Source: Mucilaginibacter daejeonensis
Lineage (GTDB): Bacteria > Bacteroidota > Bacteroidia > Sphingobacteriales > Sphingobacteriaceae
DNA: 64,000 nt
Direction: 5' to 3'
Assembly: GCF_020783335.1 (NCBI RefSeq)
Contig: NZ_CP086068.1
Span: 1,116,001-1,180,000 of the forward strand
Under the pieces are notes generated by a model that saw nothing but the letters and a program-made list of their open reading frames with translations, did no database searches and had not been told where the DNA came from. Position 1 is the stretch's first letter, and the number at the start of each line of letters is the position of its first letter. The position numbers and the translations under genes were made by a program. Shown piece after piece: positions 27,120-36,842 of this stretch.

Positions 27120-28404
27120 TATATTTTGGTTAAGGCGTGATCTGCGCTTGCATGATAACGCCGGTCTGTACCGCGCACTTAAAGGACCTGACCCCGTACT
27201 GTGTCTATTTATTTTTGATAGTGATATCCTGGATAAATTGGAGGACAAGGACGACGCCCGGGTGACCTTCATCTACAATGCCGTTACCGATGTTGACCGC
27301 GAGTTGCAAAAGCACAAAAGCAGCTTGCTGGTGAAGTACGGAAAGCCTTTAGAGGTTTGGGAAGAGATATTGAAAGAATACGATGTCAAAGCTGCTTTTA
27401 CCAATCGCGACTACGAGCCCTATGCCAAAGAGCGCGACCACGCTGTTTATGATCTGTTGAACGAAAAAGACATTCCTTTCAAAGGATACAAAGACCAGGT
27501 CATCTTCGAGCGGCAGGAGGTGGTAAAAGATGACAAGACGCCTTATACCGTTTATACACCATACAAAAAGCGATGGATGAACACAGTGAACGACTTTTAT
27601 CTGCGTTCATATCCTACCGAAAAGTATCTGGAGAACCTCTACCATATCGATAAACTAAAGAAGGGCACCCTGAAGGAAATGGGATTTGAGGAAAGCTCAG
27701 CCAAATTCCCGGATCAGGAGTACAAGAGCGTGATCGACCACTATGCTAAAGATCGTGACTTCCCCGCTCGCAAGGGTACCTCACATATAGGGCTACACCT
27801 GCGTTTTGGTACGGTGAGCATACGTGATCTCGCGCGTGAGGCCATCAAACATGAACATACCTGGTTAAGTGAACTGATCTGGCGCGAGTTCTATATGATG
27901 AACTTCGACTTTTTCCCCGATACGCAGAATAAAGCCTACCGCCCGGCGTACGACAGGATCAAGTGGCGACACAGTGAAAAAGATTTCAAGGCCTGGTGTG
28001 AAGGCCGTACGGGTTACCCGCTTGTGGACGCCGGTATGCGCGAAATGAACGCTACCGGGTATATGCATAACCGTGTACGTATGGTGACAGGCTGCTTTTT
28101 GGTGAAACACCTGCTGATCGACTGGCGCTGGGGGGAGCATTACTTTGCCCGCAAATTGCTGGATTATGAAGCGTCGACCAATGTAGGGAGCTGGCAGTGG
28201 GTTGCTGGTTCGGGAACGGATGTAATGCCTTATTTCAGGATATTCAACCCCGAGGCGCAGCTTCAAAAATTTGACCCCAAGCTGGAGTACGTAAAAAAAT
28301 GGGTCCCGGAGTATGGTACTGACCAATATCCGGAACCCATTATAGGTAATAAAGAAGGTAAGGAACGCGCCCTGAAGGTTTACAAGGACGCCGTTGCCAA
28401 GTAA
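27097..28404 (+). CDS. phrB: Deoxyribodipyrimidine photolyase, class I type
   Basis: 435-residue CPD photolyase with an N-terminal antenna domain (SIFWLRRDLRLHDNAGLY) and a C-terminal FAD-binding domain: GTSHIGLHLRFGTVSIRDL, then NRVRMVTGCFLVKHLLIDW, and the diagnostic EASTNVGSWQWVAGSGTDV. It repairs UV dimers using blue light. It differs from the CRY-DASH gene upstream by the NRVRMVT segment and the C-terminal tryptophan region. It is the last gene of the SDR - TIGR01777 - photolyase operon and converges on the FKBP gene four bases away without an obvious hairpin. Confidence 0.94.
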   Translation: MSKKDPVSIFWLRRDLRLHDNAGLYRALKGPDPVLCLFIFDSDILDKLEDKDDARVTFIYNAVTDVDRELQKHKSSLLVKYGKPLEVWEEILKEYDVKAAFTNRDYEPYAKERDHAVYDLLNEKDIPFKGYKDQVIFERQEVVKDDKTPYTVYTPYKKRWMNTVNDFYLRSYPTEKYLENLYHIDKLKKGTLKEMGFEESSAKFPDQEYKSVIDHYAKDRDFPARKGTSHIGLHLRFGTVSIRDLAREAIKHEHTWLSELIWREFYMMNFDFFPDTQNKAYRPAYDRIKWRHSEKDFKAWCEGRTGYPLVDAGMREMNATGYMHNRVRMVTGCFLVKHLLIDWRWGEHYFARKLLDYEASTNVGSWQWVAGSGTDVMPYFRIFNPEAQLQKFDPKLEYVKKWVPEYGTDQYPEPIIGNKEGKERALKVYKDAVAK

Positions 28405-28408
28405 TATA

Positions 28409-29350
28409 TTAGTTAGTTACGGTCAATAGATTGATCTCGAAACGTAATGTGCTGAATGCCGGTAGACCATTACGGGACTGCGGAAGGCCATAACCCAAAG
28501 TGGATGGAATGAACACAGACAGCTGTGAATTAGCTGTTCCTTTTTGGATCGCCTCACTGTAGCCTTTGATCAAATTAGATACGTTCGCTTCAAAACCTGT
28601 AGTGCTTTCATTGCCCGAAATATCGAACTGAGTATCATTCAAAAGTGTTCCGGTATTCTGTAAAGTTATGGTGGCGTTAGGGCTGGGGTATACCGTACCT
28701 GTGCCAGCCTTAGTGATCTTGTAGAACGCGCCCGAAGGGGTACGAGAATAGGTACTGATATCGATACCTTTCGATTGCGCATACTTACGAATGCTGAACT
28801 CGTCATAAGCCATGATCGCGCGATCATCAAGTACGTTCACATACATATCAAGGCATTGGTTGCCACGCAAACGTGAACTACCGGTACCCAGGCCATTGCG
28901 GCCGTAAGCTAAACGTGATGGGATCAGCAAGTGTACTCGGGTACCTTTGGTTTTCACGATGTTCAATACAGCCAGCATCAAACCGTTAGGAGCAAGATTG
29001 CCCACATAGCTATAGTTGCGGATCTGGTATAACTGGTCAGTAGTGGCACTCGCTAAAGTATCGGTCACGTTGTACAATCCATCGAACGACTTGAATGACG
29101 ACAACCACAATACTTTGTCTGAATAATCAAGCTGCTTGGTGCTGGTGCCTTTTGAAAGTATCTCATAGTAGATGCCGGTGGTGTCACCACTGCTTACATC
29201 GCGTTTCATGTTGTTAAGGCCATTAGCCTTGATGTACGCTTCGATCTGTTGTTGATCGTAGGTCTTGATATCGATGTCCACACCATCTTTGCGACAAGAG
29301 CAGAACGCCAGGGTGATCAATAAGAAAAGAGAAAGATATAGCTGTTTCAT
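28409..29350 (-). CDS. FKBP-type peptidyl-prolyl isomerase lipoprotein, two domains
   Basis: 313 residues; the signal sequence ends near Cys17/Cys19 (LAFCSC), consistent with a lipoprotein. Two FKBP-like halves are visible, each starting with an IEAYIKANG or IRKYAQSKGID type helix and a Y-EI or Y-KI strand. They carry IPSRLAYGRNGLG (near residue 150) and IPSTLGYGLPQSR (near residue 290), which match the FKBP (I/L)P..(L/Y)AYG signature. A role in folding envelope proteins is likely. It follows a related single-domain gene by ten bases. Confidence 0.87.
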   Translation of the reverse strand: MKQLYLSLFLLITLAFCSCRKDGVDIDIKTYDQQQIEAYIKANGLNNMKRDVSSGDTTGIYYEILSKGTSTKQLDYSDKVLWLSSFKSFDGLYNVTDTLASATTDQLYQIRNYSYVGNLAPNGLMLAVLNIVKTKGTRVHLLIPSRLAYGRNGLGTGSSRLRGNQCLDMYVNVLDDRAIMAYDEFSIRKYAQSKGIDISTYSRTPSGAFYKITKAGTGTVYPSPNATITLQNTGTLLNDTQFDISGNESTTGFEANVSNLIKGYSEAIQKGTANSQLSVFIPSTLGYGLPQSRNGLPAFSTLRFEINLLTVTN

Positions 29351-29360
29351 TTATAAATTG

Positions 29361-29885
29361 TCAGTTCGTTACATCAAAGATGTTTATCGTAAAATCGAGC
29401 ACCGAATTTGCCGGTAACCCTTTAGTGCCCAGGTTAGGTTGTGCATAAGGACCATAAGCATACCGCGATGCGATTAACAACCGTATGGTACTTCCTTTAT
29501 TTGGCCGCGCATTGGGTATGGCCAATTGCCATCCTCTAATGGTCTCGCCAAGGCGATAGGCCGGTTGAAAATTATCTGTTATTGCTATCACCTCGCCGGT
29601 GGTCAACGCTTTAGCCACATAACTTACGGTTATATAGCTTGATAGACTGTACTGCGCCACTGTAGGGCCTTGTTTCTCGATCACATACCATATGCCGGTA
29701 GTATCCTTATTGCCCAATTGAACCTTCACCGCTTTTCCGGTCAATCCGTTAGCAGCTATGTAATCGCTGATCAGCTTATCATCTATAGCGGATTGGTCCT
29801 TGTTAAATACAGCAGGATCGTCCGCTTTTTTGCAAGCTGTGAACAAAAAAAATAAGCAACCGCATAAAAGCAATAACCTGTTCAT
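29361..29885 (-). CDS. FKBP-type peptidyl-prolyl isomerase lipoprotein, single domain
   Basis: 174 residues from the ATG at 29885; signal peptide with lipobox FTAC and Cys18. One FKBP domain: LISDYIAANGLTG helix, TGIWYVIEKQG strand, WQLAIPNARPNKGSTIRLLI and ASRYAYGPYAQPN as the active-site loop. The next gene encodes a two-domain paralogue, so this pair probably arose by duplication. The longer open frame upstream adds a non-signal-like start and is rejected. Confidence 0.87.
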   Translation of the reverse strand: MNRLLLLCGCLFFLFTACKKADDPAVFNKDQSAIDDKLISDYIAANGLTGKAVKVQLGNKDTTGIWYVIEKQGPTVAQYSLSSYITVSYVAKALTTGEVIAITDNFQPAYRLGETIRGWQLAIPNARPNKGSTIRLLIASRYAYGPYAQPNLGTKGLPANSVLDFTINIFDVTN

Positions 29886-30013
29886 CACTTTATTACCGAA
29901 CGGCAAATTTACCGTTTTAAAGTGTAAAATAGCAGGGTTAACAATTTTTAACATTTGTGTCGCGTTCGCGCGAAGGTGTGGGTCAATAAATTGCGCTATT
30001 TATTAGCAACGCA

Positions 30014-30451
30014 TTATTGCGGGTCATATTCTAAGGTGAGCTGATTTATTTTTTTGAGTGTGTTGGTAAGTTGCGTCTTCTCCTTATCGGTCAAATGTTC
30101 ATTAAGGTATGCATTGAACTGCTTGACGATCGTACGGGCCATCTGGCGTTTTTCTTTACCCAGGTCGGTCAAATAGATCTTGACCGAACGCTTATCGCCC
30201 GCGTTACTTTGCCGGTATATCAGGTCCATCTTTTCGAGCTGGCTCAACATGCGCGATAAACTGGTGGACCGCAAACCCAATAGTGATGCCATTTGCGATA
30301 CCGTCGTACCTTCTTTCTCATCTATATTGATGAGCACATAACCGATAGATTGTGTGATGTCAAAACTGGCCACTAATTGGTTGTAGCGGTTGGCCATATT
30401 TTGCCAAACGATCTTGAGCAAATAGTCGATGGTCTCGTGGTTGTGTTTCAC
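30014..30451 (-). CDS. MarR-family transcriptional regulator
   Basis: 145 residues with a winged helix-turn-helix (VSQMASLLGLRSTSLSRMLS, residues 69-88) followed by the wing MDLIYRQSNAGDKRSVKIYL. Dimerisation helices lie at both ends. The gene is read after ggt on the same strand and before the FKBP genes; which of these it controls is not shown. The long gaps on both sides (97 and 128 bases) allow separate promoters. A ligand cannot be predicted. Confidence 0.9.
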   Translation of the reverse strand: MKHNHETIDYLLKIVWQNMANRYNQLVASFDITQSIGYVLINIDEKEGTTVSQMASLLGLRSTSLSRMLSQLEKMDLIYRQSNAGDKRSVKIYLTDLGKEKRQMARTIVKQFNAYLNEHLTDKEKTQLTNTLKKINQLTLEYDPQ

Positions 30452-30548
30452 AGCAAGTGCATATACGTGCCTCCAAAAGTAATTAAAAATGCATGTGAGG
30501 CAAACGTTACGGTAGCTTTAACGCTGATAGCTGACTTTCAGTATTGCA

Positions 30549-32255
30549 TTACCATCCCGATTTGGTATCATCTCCTCTTGGATCGGCCCCACCCATCAGG
30601 TAACCTTGTGGCGTCACTACGATGGCATCCACACGGCCGATGCTGCCACGCGGAACGATCTTATATCCCTTTTGTTGTAATTTGGTGGTCACATCATTGG
30701 TGAAAGCGTTGATCTCGGGAGCCACTTCATCGGGTAGCCATTGATGGTGGAAACGTTTGCTGGTCACCGCTTGCTGCGCGTCCTGACCGAACTCCAATAC
30801 GTTCAATATGGTCTGGAAAACCGATGTGATGATCGTTGAGCCGCCCGGCGTACCGACCACCATAAACAGCTTTCCATCTTTTTCAAGGATAGTAGGCGTC
30901 ATGCTCGATAACATGCGTTTACCCGGCTGAATGCTGTTCGCTTTGCCACCCACCAAGCCATACATGTTAGGTACGCCCGGTTTTGAGCTGAAGTCGTCCA
31001 TCTCGTTGTTCAGCAAGAAGCCTGCACCGCTCACGAATATCTTATTGCCAAATGAGCCATTCAGTGTGGTCGTGATCGATACCGCGTTACCCTGCGCATC
31101 AACGATCGAGAAATGGGTGGTCTGGTCGCTTTCGTAACCGGCAAAGCTGCCCGGCTGGATAGTGCTGCTCGGCGTGGCCGCTGCCCAGGTAAAGTTCTTC
31201 ATGCGGCTTTCAATGTAGGCGGGGCGCAACAAGCTATCGGTCGGTACCTTGAAAAAGTCGGGGTCGCCTAAGTATTTAGAACGATCCGCGTATACGCGTC
31301 GCTCGGCCTCCACGATCAGCTGCACCGTCGAATCCTGATTGTGGCCCCAGCGGCTTAGTGGGTAAGGCTCAACGCTATGCAAAAGCTGTAACAAGGCTAT
31401 ACCACCGCTTGATGGCGGTGGCATGGTGATCACTTTATATTGTTTGTACTGGCCTGTTATGGGTTTGCGCCAAACGGAATGATAGTTATCAAGGTCGGCC
31501 TGGCTGATCAATCCGTCGCCACGTTTCATTTCTGTAATGATCTGCTGTGCTACCTTGCCCGAGTAAAAACCGGCACGGCCTTTATCGCGGATCAGCGTCA
31601 ATGTGTTGGCCAGATCTTTTAGGACAAGCAGGTCGCCAGCTTTCCAGGGAGTGGTCCTGGCAAAATAATTGGTCCCGCCATTGTTCAGGCGGGTAAATTG
31701 CTCTTGGTTGCGGTTAAGATCATTGGCCAGGCGTTCGGTCACCTTAAAGCCTTTTGCAGCAAGGTCGATGGACGGTTGTACCACGTCGGCCCATTTCAAT
31801 TTGCCATATTTTTTGTGGGCTTCGATCATGCCATCCACCGATCCGGGAACGCCGGCCGCCTGATGCGTGTACAGGCTTTTTTGAGGTATCACCTTGCCAT
31901 TGGCATCCAGATACATATCAGTGGTAGCTTTGCCAGGTGCTTTTTCCCTATAATCGAGCGTCGCTGTTTGTCCGTTCGATGACCGGTATACCATAAAACC
32001 ACCACCGCCAATGTTACCCGCCTGAGGTAGGGTCACGGCAAGCGCGAATTGAACCGCTACGGCTGCATCTACCGCGTTACCGCCTTTTTTTAGTACAGAA
32101 AGTCCGGCTTGAGCGGCATCAGGATAGGCGCATACCACCATTCCTTTTTTGTATCGAGGCGATGCTTCTTGTGCAAAGGCCGGTGCGGTAAGCGTGCTGC
32201 CGGCAAGCAGAATGATAAGGGGATAGTTAAGTGTATCGCGGAGCGTGAGTTTCAT
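30549..32255 (-). CDS. ggt: Gamma-glutamyltranspeptidase
   Basis: Periplasmic Ntn-hydrolase that cleaves and transfers the gamma-glutamyl group of glutathione. The ATG at 32255 gives 568 residues with a signal peptide ending APAFAQ. The self-processing threonine starts the small subunit at DQTTHFSIVDAQGN (near residue 375); GGNAVDAAVAVQFALAV is in the large subunit, and RMLSSMTPTI plus GTPGGSTIITSV close the active site. The upstream 44 codons of open frame are not signal-like. MarR follows on the same strand. Confidence 0.95.
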   Translation of the reverse strand: MKLTLRDTLNYPLIILLAGSTLTAPAFAQEASPRYKKGMVVCAYPDAAQAGLSVLKKGGNAVDAAVAVQFALAVTLPQAGNIGGGGFMVYRSSNGQTATLDYREKAPGKATTDMYLDANGKVIPQKSLYTHQAAGVPGSVDGMIEAHKKYGKLKWADVVQPSIDLAAKGFKVTERLANDLNRNQEQFTRLNNGGTNYFARTTPWKAGDLLVLKDLANTLTLIRDKGRAGFYSGKVAQQIITEMKRGDGLISQADLDNYHSVWRKPITGQYKQYKVITMPPPSSGGIALLQLLHSVEPYPLSRWGHNQDSTVQLIVEAERRVYADRSKYLGDPDFFKVPTDSLLRPAYIESRMKNFTWAAATPSSTIQPGSFAGYESDQTTHFSIVDAQGNAVSITTTLNGSFGNKIFVSGAGFLLNNEMDDFSSKPGVPNMYGLVGGKANSIQPGKRMLSSMTPTILEKDGKLFMVVGTPGGSTIITSVFQTILNVLEFGQDAQQAVTSKRFHHQWLPDEVAPEINAFTNDVTTKLQQKGYKIVPRGSIGRVDAIVVTPQGYLMGGADPRGDDTKSGW

Positions 32256-32425
32256 GAATTGGTTTTTAAGTTTCACTAAATTAAATGATCTGGACAAAAA
32301 GACACTGACCGAAATTTCGGAAATTTTATGTCTTGATATCCAATAGAGTACCCTGATCGCTTTTAGGACCGTCTTTGGCCGGGTCATAAAAACAAATAAT
32401 TAACGTTAATAACAAAACATCGCTC

Positions 32426-32923
32426 ATGAAAAAACTTACTTTACTACTCTTAACGTCGGCTTTCGTAATTGTAATTCAGCAAAAAGCCAGCGCTCAGTTA
32501 TACAAAGCTGCCGCCGGACTTAAGTTCACCGGTTACGAGAATGGCGTTTCGGGAAAATACTTTTTGAACGAGAACAACGCCGTAGAAGGTATCCTCGGTA
32601 TTCGCTCACACGGAGTAGTACTCACCGGGCTTTACCAGATCCATCAAACCGTTTTTGATGTGCCAGAGCTGAAGTTCTATTATGGCTTTGGTGCTCACCT
32701 GGGAGCTATCGGAGACGGGCATTATCGCCGGTTCGTTAAAGATGATGACTATGGCGACGCCGGCATCCTGATCGGTGCTGATGGAGTGGTAGGCATGGAG
32801 TACCTTATCCCGGAAACACCGATCGCCATCAGTTTCGATCTAAATCCCCGCCTTGAGTTAGGCCGTGGTCCCTTTTTTGATCTTTCGCCCGGCTTAGGCT
32901 TAAAGTATACCTTTAAGTGGTAA
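32426..32923 (+). CDS. Small outer-membrane beta-barrel-like protein
   Basis: 165 residues with a signal peptide (hydrophobic 5-20, cleavage near ASAQ). The rest alternates polar and apolar residues in short strands (KFYYGFGAHLGAIGDGHYRR) and ends LKYTFKW, with the terminal aromatic residue typical of outer-membrane barrels. The length suits an eight-stranded barrel. No specific family or function is recognised. It is monocistronic with its own terminator. Confidence 0.75.
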   Translation: MKKLTLLLLTSAFVIVIQQKASAQLYKAAAGLKFTGYENGVSGKYFLNENNAVEGILGIRSHGVVLTGLYQIHQTVFDVPELKFYYGFGAHLGAIGDGHYRRFVKDDDYGDAGILIGADGVVGMEYLIPETPIAISFDLNPRLELGRGPFFDLSPGLGLKYTFKW

Positions 32924-32925
32924 AT

Positions 32926-32963
32926 AAAACGCCTCATAACATTACGGTTATGTGGCGTTTTTA
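32926..32963. terminator. Bidirectional terminator
   Basis: AAAACGCC-T-CATAAC pairs with GTTATG-T-GGCGTTTT around a short loop with one central mismatch. It lies between two converging genes and has A/T tracts at both ends. Confidence 0.88.
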
Positions 32964-32986
32964 TGATACGCTACAGATGATATGCT

Positions 32987-35900
32987 TTATTTGGCAACGA
33001 TGATCTTAGCGGTGTAAGCCTTTGATCCCAATATCACCCTCAGCACATAAGTACCAGGCGGTAAGCTGGCCACGCTCAGGTTGGTCACATAGTTGCCAGC
33101 CTGAATGCTTGACCGGTTGCTGTATACCGTTTGTCCCATTAAATTAACGAGTGAGACAGTAAGGTCACCCGCCTGCGGCGCTACTAGGCTGAGGTTAAGC
33201 TGGGTACTCGCCGGTACCGGGAAAGCTGATAGCTTAATATCTGAAGCTACGTTCTCTGCCGAACCTGGCTTTATGTAGGTGTAGACAGGCGATATAGCCG
33301 TACAGCCTGTGGTCAGCACATTGCGCAGTTGATAGTTCCCGCTTTGTGCAGGTGTGTAGGTCTGTGCGGTTGCGCCGCTAATGGCCACACCATTCAGATA
33401 CCACTGATTGTTATTGGCAAAGTTAGACACCAACGTTGCGCCATTTTGAGTGATAGATATCGTGCTCACAGTGACCGGAACACGGGCGGTAGACGAACAT
33501 CCGCCACCAATCACCTTCATATCATAAAAGAAATAATAGAAGTTACGATAGTAAGACGTGTCAGCCGGATTGGTGGATGAGGTAGCGTTATTGCCCCTGA
33601 TATTGAATACATCGGTACCGTAAGGATAGCGCGTGTTGCCATTGTTGCTGCGATAAAGTGTAGCACCATTAGCATAGGTCACATTAAGGCGATAGCTGCC
33701 AGCTTGTGGAAGCAACAGGTTAAGGTCATACACACGGCCCTGATCGTTGGCATCGTCAGTGGTTCCTGGCGTGCTACGGCTCTGGGTAACGTCGATAGCG
33801 GTACGGCCTACTTCTTCGCCAGCCGCATTGGTGGCGATCACATTGATGCGGCCTGTATTGCCCACATACAAACGTGCGCTTTGCAGGATCACCGGCAGCT
33901 TGGTGGTCAGGTATACACTCTGCCCGTACTGACCGTAAGCGCCTGTAAAACCGCTTTTAGTTGCCGGGCCAACGCTGGTGTTCAGGTCATTTACCCCCGC
34001 GTAGAAAATATTGTTGATCGGTGTGGCCCTGGTTAGTGCGGTGGCTCCGGTCGTCACAGGGTCGCCGCCAGTGGGTGTAGTATACCAAAGTACCTGCCCG
34101 TCGGCATTGGCGGTCAGTAAGTATTGTCGAGTGTCATTACAGTAACTGGCCGTAAGGTCAGTAGGCGCAGGGTTAGCCGCAATGCTTATGGTAGAGCTGA
34201 CTTGGTTATTGCTGCTTACCGGATCATTAGCCAAGCTGGTCACGGCAGTAAGTAAATAGCTGGAACCTGCCGTGGCATTGAAAGTGCCGTTGAGTATGAG
34301 GTCATCTTCGGCATTGGCATTAAGCGTGCCGGTGTAAGTTTGGTTAAGCGTAATGGTAGCACCACCACCTACCGGCGTAATGGTCACAGTGACCGGTATG
34401 TTGGTGATAGCGGTACCGCCAAAGTTCTTCAACCTTACACTTACCCGGGTAGGGCCTGCGCAGCCGCCAGTGGCCGAGCTATTGGTAACACTAATAGCAC
34501 CTACATCGCGCGATGATTGGGTGAACTGTACACGGTAGTCCTGCGTTTCCCCTTTGTTATATGTTCCGCAAGGCTGTATGGCGGCTGCATCACTGGTCTC
34601 TACCAAAACGATCCGCATCAAGCTGTAATTGCCGGGCGTGACGGTACCAGGTACAGCAACATCGGCCGTAAAAGTGCCTGTTGCGTTGATCACGCCACTG
34701 GTGGCGGCCAGTTCGGTCACCGGGTCAAAGGTACCGTCGTTGTTCCAGTCGATGAATACCTTGGCACGTTTGTTAAAGTTGGCGCCGCAGGTGCCTAAGG
34801 TTAGGCTAAGCGGATAGGTGCGGCCTTGTTCCAACTGTACCGGCGTGAGGTTGGTCAGGTCGGTATAAGTGGTGCATCCGGCAGGCGGCGTATTATTTAG
34901 GTTAGAGATGGTCACGTTGTTGATCCGTGAATCGGCGCTGGAGGTTGGTACCGACGCACAATACGCTGCACCGCCCACCCCGGTAACGATCATGGAATAA
35001 GCCTGAGGACCAGAAGTAAGCGTGCCTTTGTGCTTCACGGTGATGGTATACGTTCGGCCGGGTATAGCGTTATCGATATAAACCTGCTCAATATTATCCC
35101 GCACGTTATCGCCACGGGTAGCCGCAGCCGCAGGAGATTGAAAGCTCAACACCCAGGGCTGATAGGTGGTAGTACCATCGCTGATGCGAATGTCGAGGTC
35201 ATTCACCAGCTTAGGCGTGCGGTCGTTAAGTGTCCCGTCAGGACTTACTGTGCCCTGGGGGTCGGTCCAGGCTATGGTGGCGATCAGCGTGCCGTTGCCT
35301 GAAGCCACCACGGTGGTGGTGTTGGTTTGCCCTTGCGCCAGCGTACTTTCATTCATCAGGCTTTTGCCGCCTTTATCGGTGATCACTTGTGCGGCACGGC
35401 CTGCATCCAGCACACCCCATCCAAAGGTATAATCGGGACCTACGTTACCGGCATCGAACGCGGTGTGGCATACCAACGCTTTTAAGGTGGCTGAGCGCAT
35501 GAACGCATTACCATTCTTTTGCGCGTAGTATTCCTGCAACAGGTATAGCGAACCGGTCACGTTCGGCGCCGACATAGAGGTGCCCGAAAGCGTGGTATAT
35601 GCGGTAGGGCTGCTGCTACTGGTCGATAACACCTGGTCACCATCGGCGCAAATGTCGGGTTTGATACGGCCATCATCCGTAGGTCCTTGTGAACTGAAAG
35701 GAGAGATGGTGACATCGCTGCGGGATGAAGGTCCATAAGGCAGTTGGCTAATGGCGCCTACGGTAAGGATGTTCTTGGCGTTGCCAAAGGTCGATATCAC
35801 ATCAAAACCGTTATTGCTGCTGATAGATGCATCGCGTGTTTTCGAGATCAGCGTGCGGTCGGTGCGGCTCGTGTAACCAAAGTACGTTCCGCCCACCGCC

Positions 35901-36730
35901 GGACCCACCGAGGTACGGTTATTGCCGGCCGATTTAACGGGCAGGTAATAAGGAGCATTAAAGGTTATTCTATCCGCATCACGTGCGTCGCTGTCGTAAT
36001 AACCAAATTTGTAGTCCTCAGTATCGCCCGGTATCCCGTACCACTCCCAGCGGAGTTCGTCCTGGTCGTAATTCCAGCCCGCTACGGTCCCGTAAGAATG
36101 GTTCGATAGCAAGAGTCCTGAAGCCGCCGAAGACATCTCCGCGAGGTCACTATCAAAGTCATATACCTGCAGCGTACTTGCATTGAACGACATGCCCTTT
36201 GCAGGAGCATATACCCCTTTGGCGATCATGGTACCCGCTACGTGCGTACTATGCAAGTCAACGGTGATGCCTGGGTTTCGCAGGGTCACTGTTTTGCCGG
36301 CAAATTCCTGGTGGGTGCTCAACACGGCACCGCCATCCCACATGCCCAGTTTGTTGGCCAGTACCGCGCTGCTGCCTGATAGGTTCAACCCTGATGTGCC
36401 GCCCGGTTGTAGGGTATTGGTGCGGGTAGTGGCCGCAGCAATGGTGTTGTTATAAGTACGATAATATACTGGGAAACCCAGTGGTGTAAGTCTTTGTAGT
36501 GCGATAACTGAACCATCCTTTAGCTTTTTGCGGACGTTCCAGTTAAAACGAGGGGCCAGATCAAATGCCTGCTGTTGACTGGCGTTCAAGGTAGTGCGAA
36601 GGTCGGCTGAGAGTTGGTCAAGCTCCGCTTTTTTGGCAGCGCTTACTAACGGTTGCTGAGCCATTGAGGTAGCGGCCAACAGTAAAAGCAGCGAACTGCA
36701 TAAAATGATCTTGTTTATCTTGGAATACAT
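32987..36730 (-). CDS. Secreted subtilisin-like S8 protease with T9SS type A sorting domain
   Basis: 1247 residues from the ATG at 36730, with a signal peptide ending TSMAQQ. The S8 domain (about 100-520) has Asp132 (GMWDGG), His160 (DLHSTHVAGT), the oxyanion Asn near 270 (SAGNN) and Ser385 (GTSMSAPN). After it come a P-domain-like beta region, a GEVED-type domain ending in CGTYNKGETQDYRVQF near 780, a CARDB-like segment, an Ig-like domain (LWYTTPTGG) and the C-terminal T9SS type A sorting domain (PVPASTQLNLSL to the final KIIVAK). It is a probable client of the T9SS whose pore gene sprA lies next to it. Confidence 0.9.
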   Translation of the reverse strand: MYSKINKIILCSSLLLLLAATSMAQQPLVSAAKKAELDQLSADLRTTLNASQQQAFDLAPRFNWNVRKKLKDGSVIALQRLTPLGFPVYYRTYNNTIAAATTRTNTLQPGGTSGLNLSGSSAVLANKLGMWDGGAVLSTHQEFAGKTVTLRNPGITVDLHSTHVAGTMIAKGVYAPAKGMSFNASTLQVYDFDSDLAEMSSAASGLLLSNHSYGTVAGWNYDQDELRWEWYGIPGDTEDYKFGYYDSDARDADRITFNAPYYLPVKSAGNNRTSVGPAVGGTYFGYTSRTDRTLISKTRDASISSNNGFDVISTFGNAKNILTVGAISQLPYGPSSRSDVTISPFSSQGPTDDGRIKPDICADGDQVLSTSSSSPTAYTTLSGTSMSAPNVTGSLYLLQEYYAQKNGNAFMRSATLKALVCHTAFDAGNVGPDYTFGWGVLDAGRAAQVITDKGGKSLMNESTLAQGQTNTTTVVASGNGTLIATIAWTDPQGTVSPDGTLNDRTPKLVNDLDIRISDGTTTYQPWVLSFQSPAAAATRGDNVRDNIEQVYIDNAIPGRTYTITVKHKGTLTSGPQAYSMIVTGVGGAAYCASVPTSSADSRINNVTISNLNNTPPAGCTTYTDLTNLTPVQLEQGRTYPLSLTLGTCGANFNKRAKVFIDWNNDGTFDPVTELAATSGVINATGTFTADVAVPGTVTPGNYSLMRIVLVETSDAAAIQPCGTYNKGETQDYRVQFTQSSRDVGAISVTNSSATGGCAGPTRVSVRLKNFGGTAITNIPVTVTITPVGGGATITLNQTYTGTLNANAEDDLILNGTFNATAGSSYLLTAVTSLANDPVSSNNQVSSTISIAANPAPTDLTASYCNDTRQYLLTANADGQVLWYTTPTGGDPVTTGATALTRATPINNIFYAGVNDLNTSVGPATKSGFTGAYGQYGQSVYLTTKLPVILQSARLYVGNTGRINVIATNAAGEEVGRTAIDVTQSRSTPGTTDDANDQGRVYDLNLLLPQAGSYRLNVTYANGATLYRSNNGNTRYPYGTDVFNIRGNNATSSTNPADTSYYRNFYYFFYDMKVIGGGCSSTARVPVTVSTISITQNGATLVSNFANNNQWYLNGVAISGATAQTYTPAQSGNYQLRNVLTTGCTAISPVYTYIKPGSAENVASDIKLSAFPVPASTQLNLSLVAPQAGDLTVSLVNLMGQTVYSNRSSIQAGNYVTNLSVASLPPGTYVLRVILGSKAYTAKIIVAK

Positions 36731-36842
36731 ATTGCAGTACGGCCGCCTTACGGCTTGGCATTTACGTGACCAATTTAAGTAATAATCACAATATTTGTGA
36801 GCATGTATATCGAGTAGGATCTTTTGTATAAATGAACATATC

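Noticed and set aside
30452..30548. A possible RNA or operator between ggt and the MarR gene.
   Set aside because: No stable pairing or known motif could be shown in this gap.
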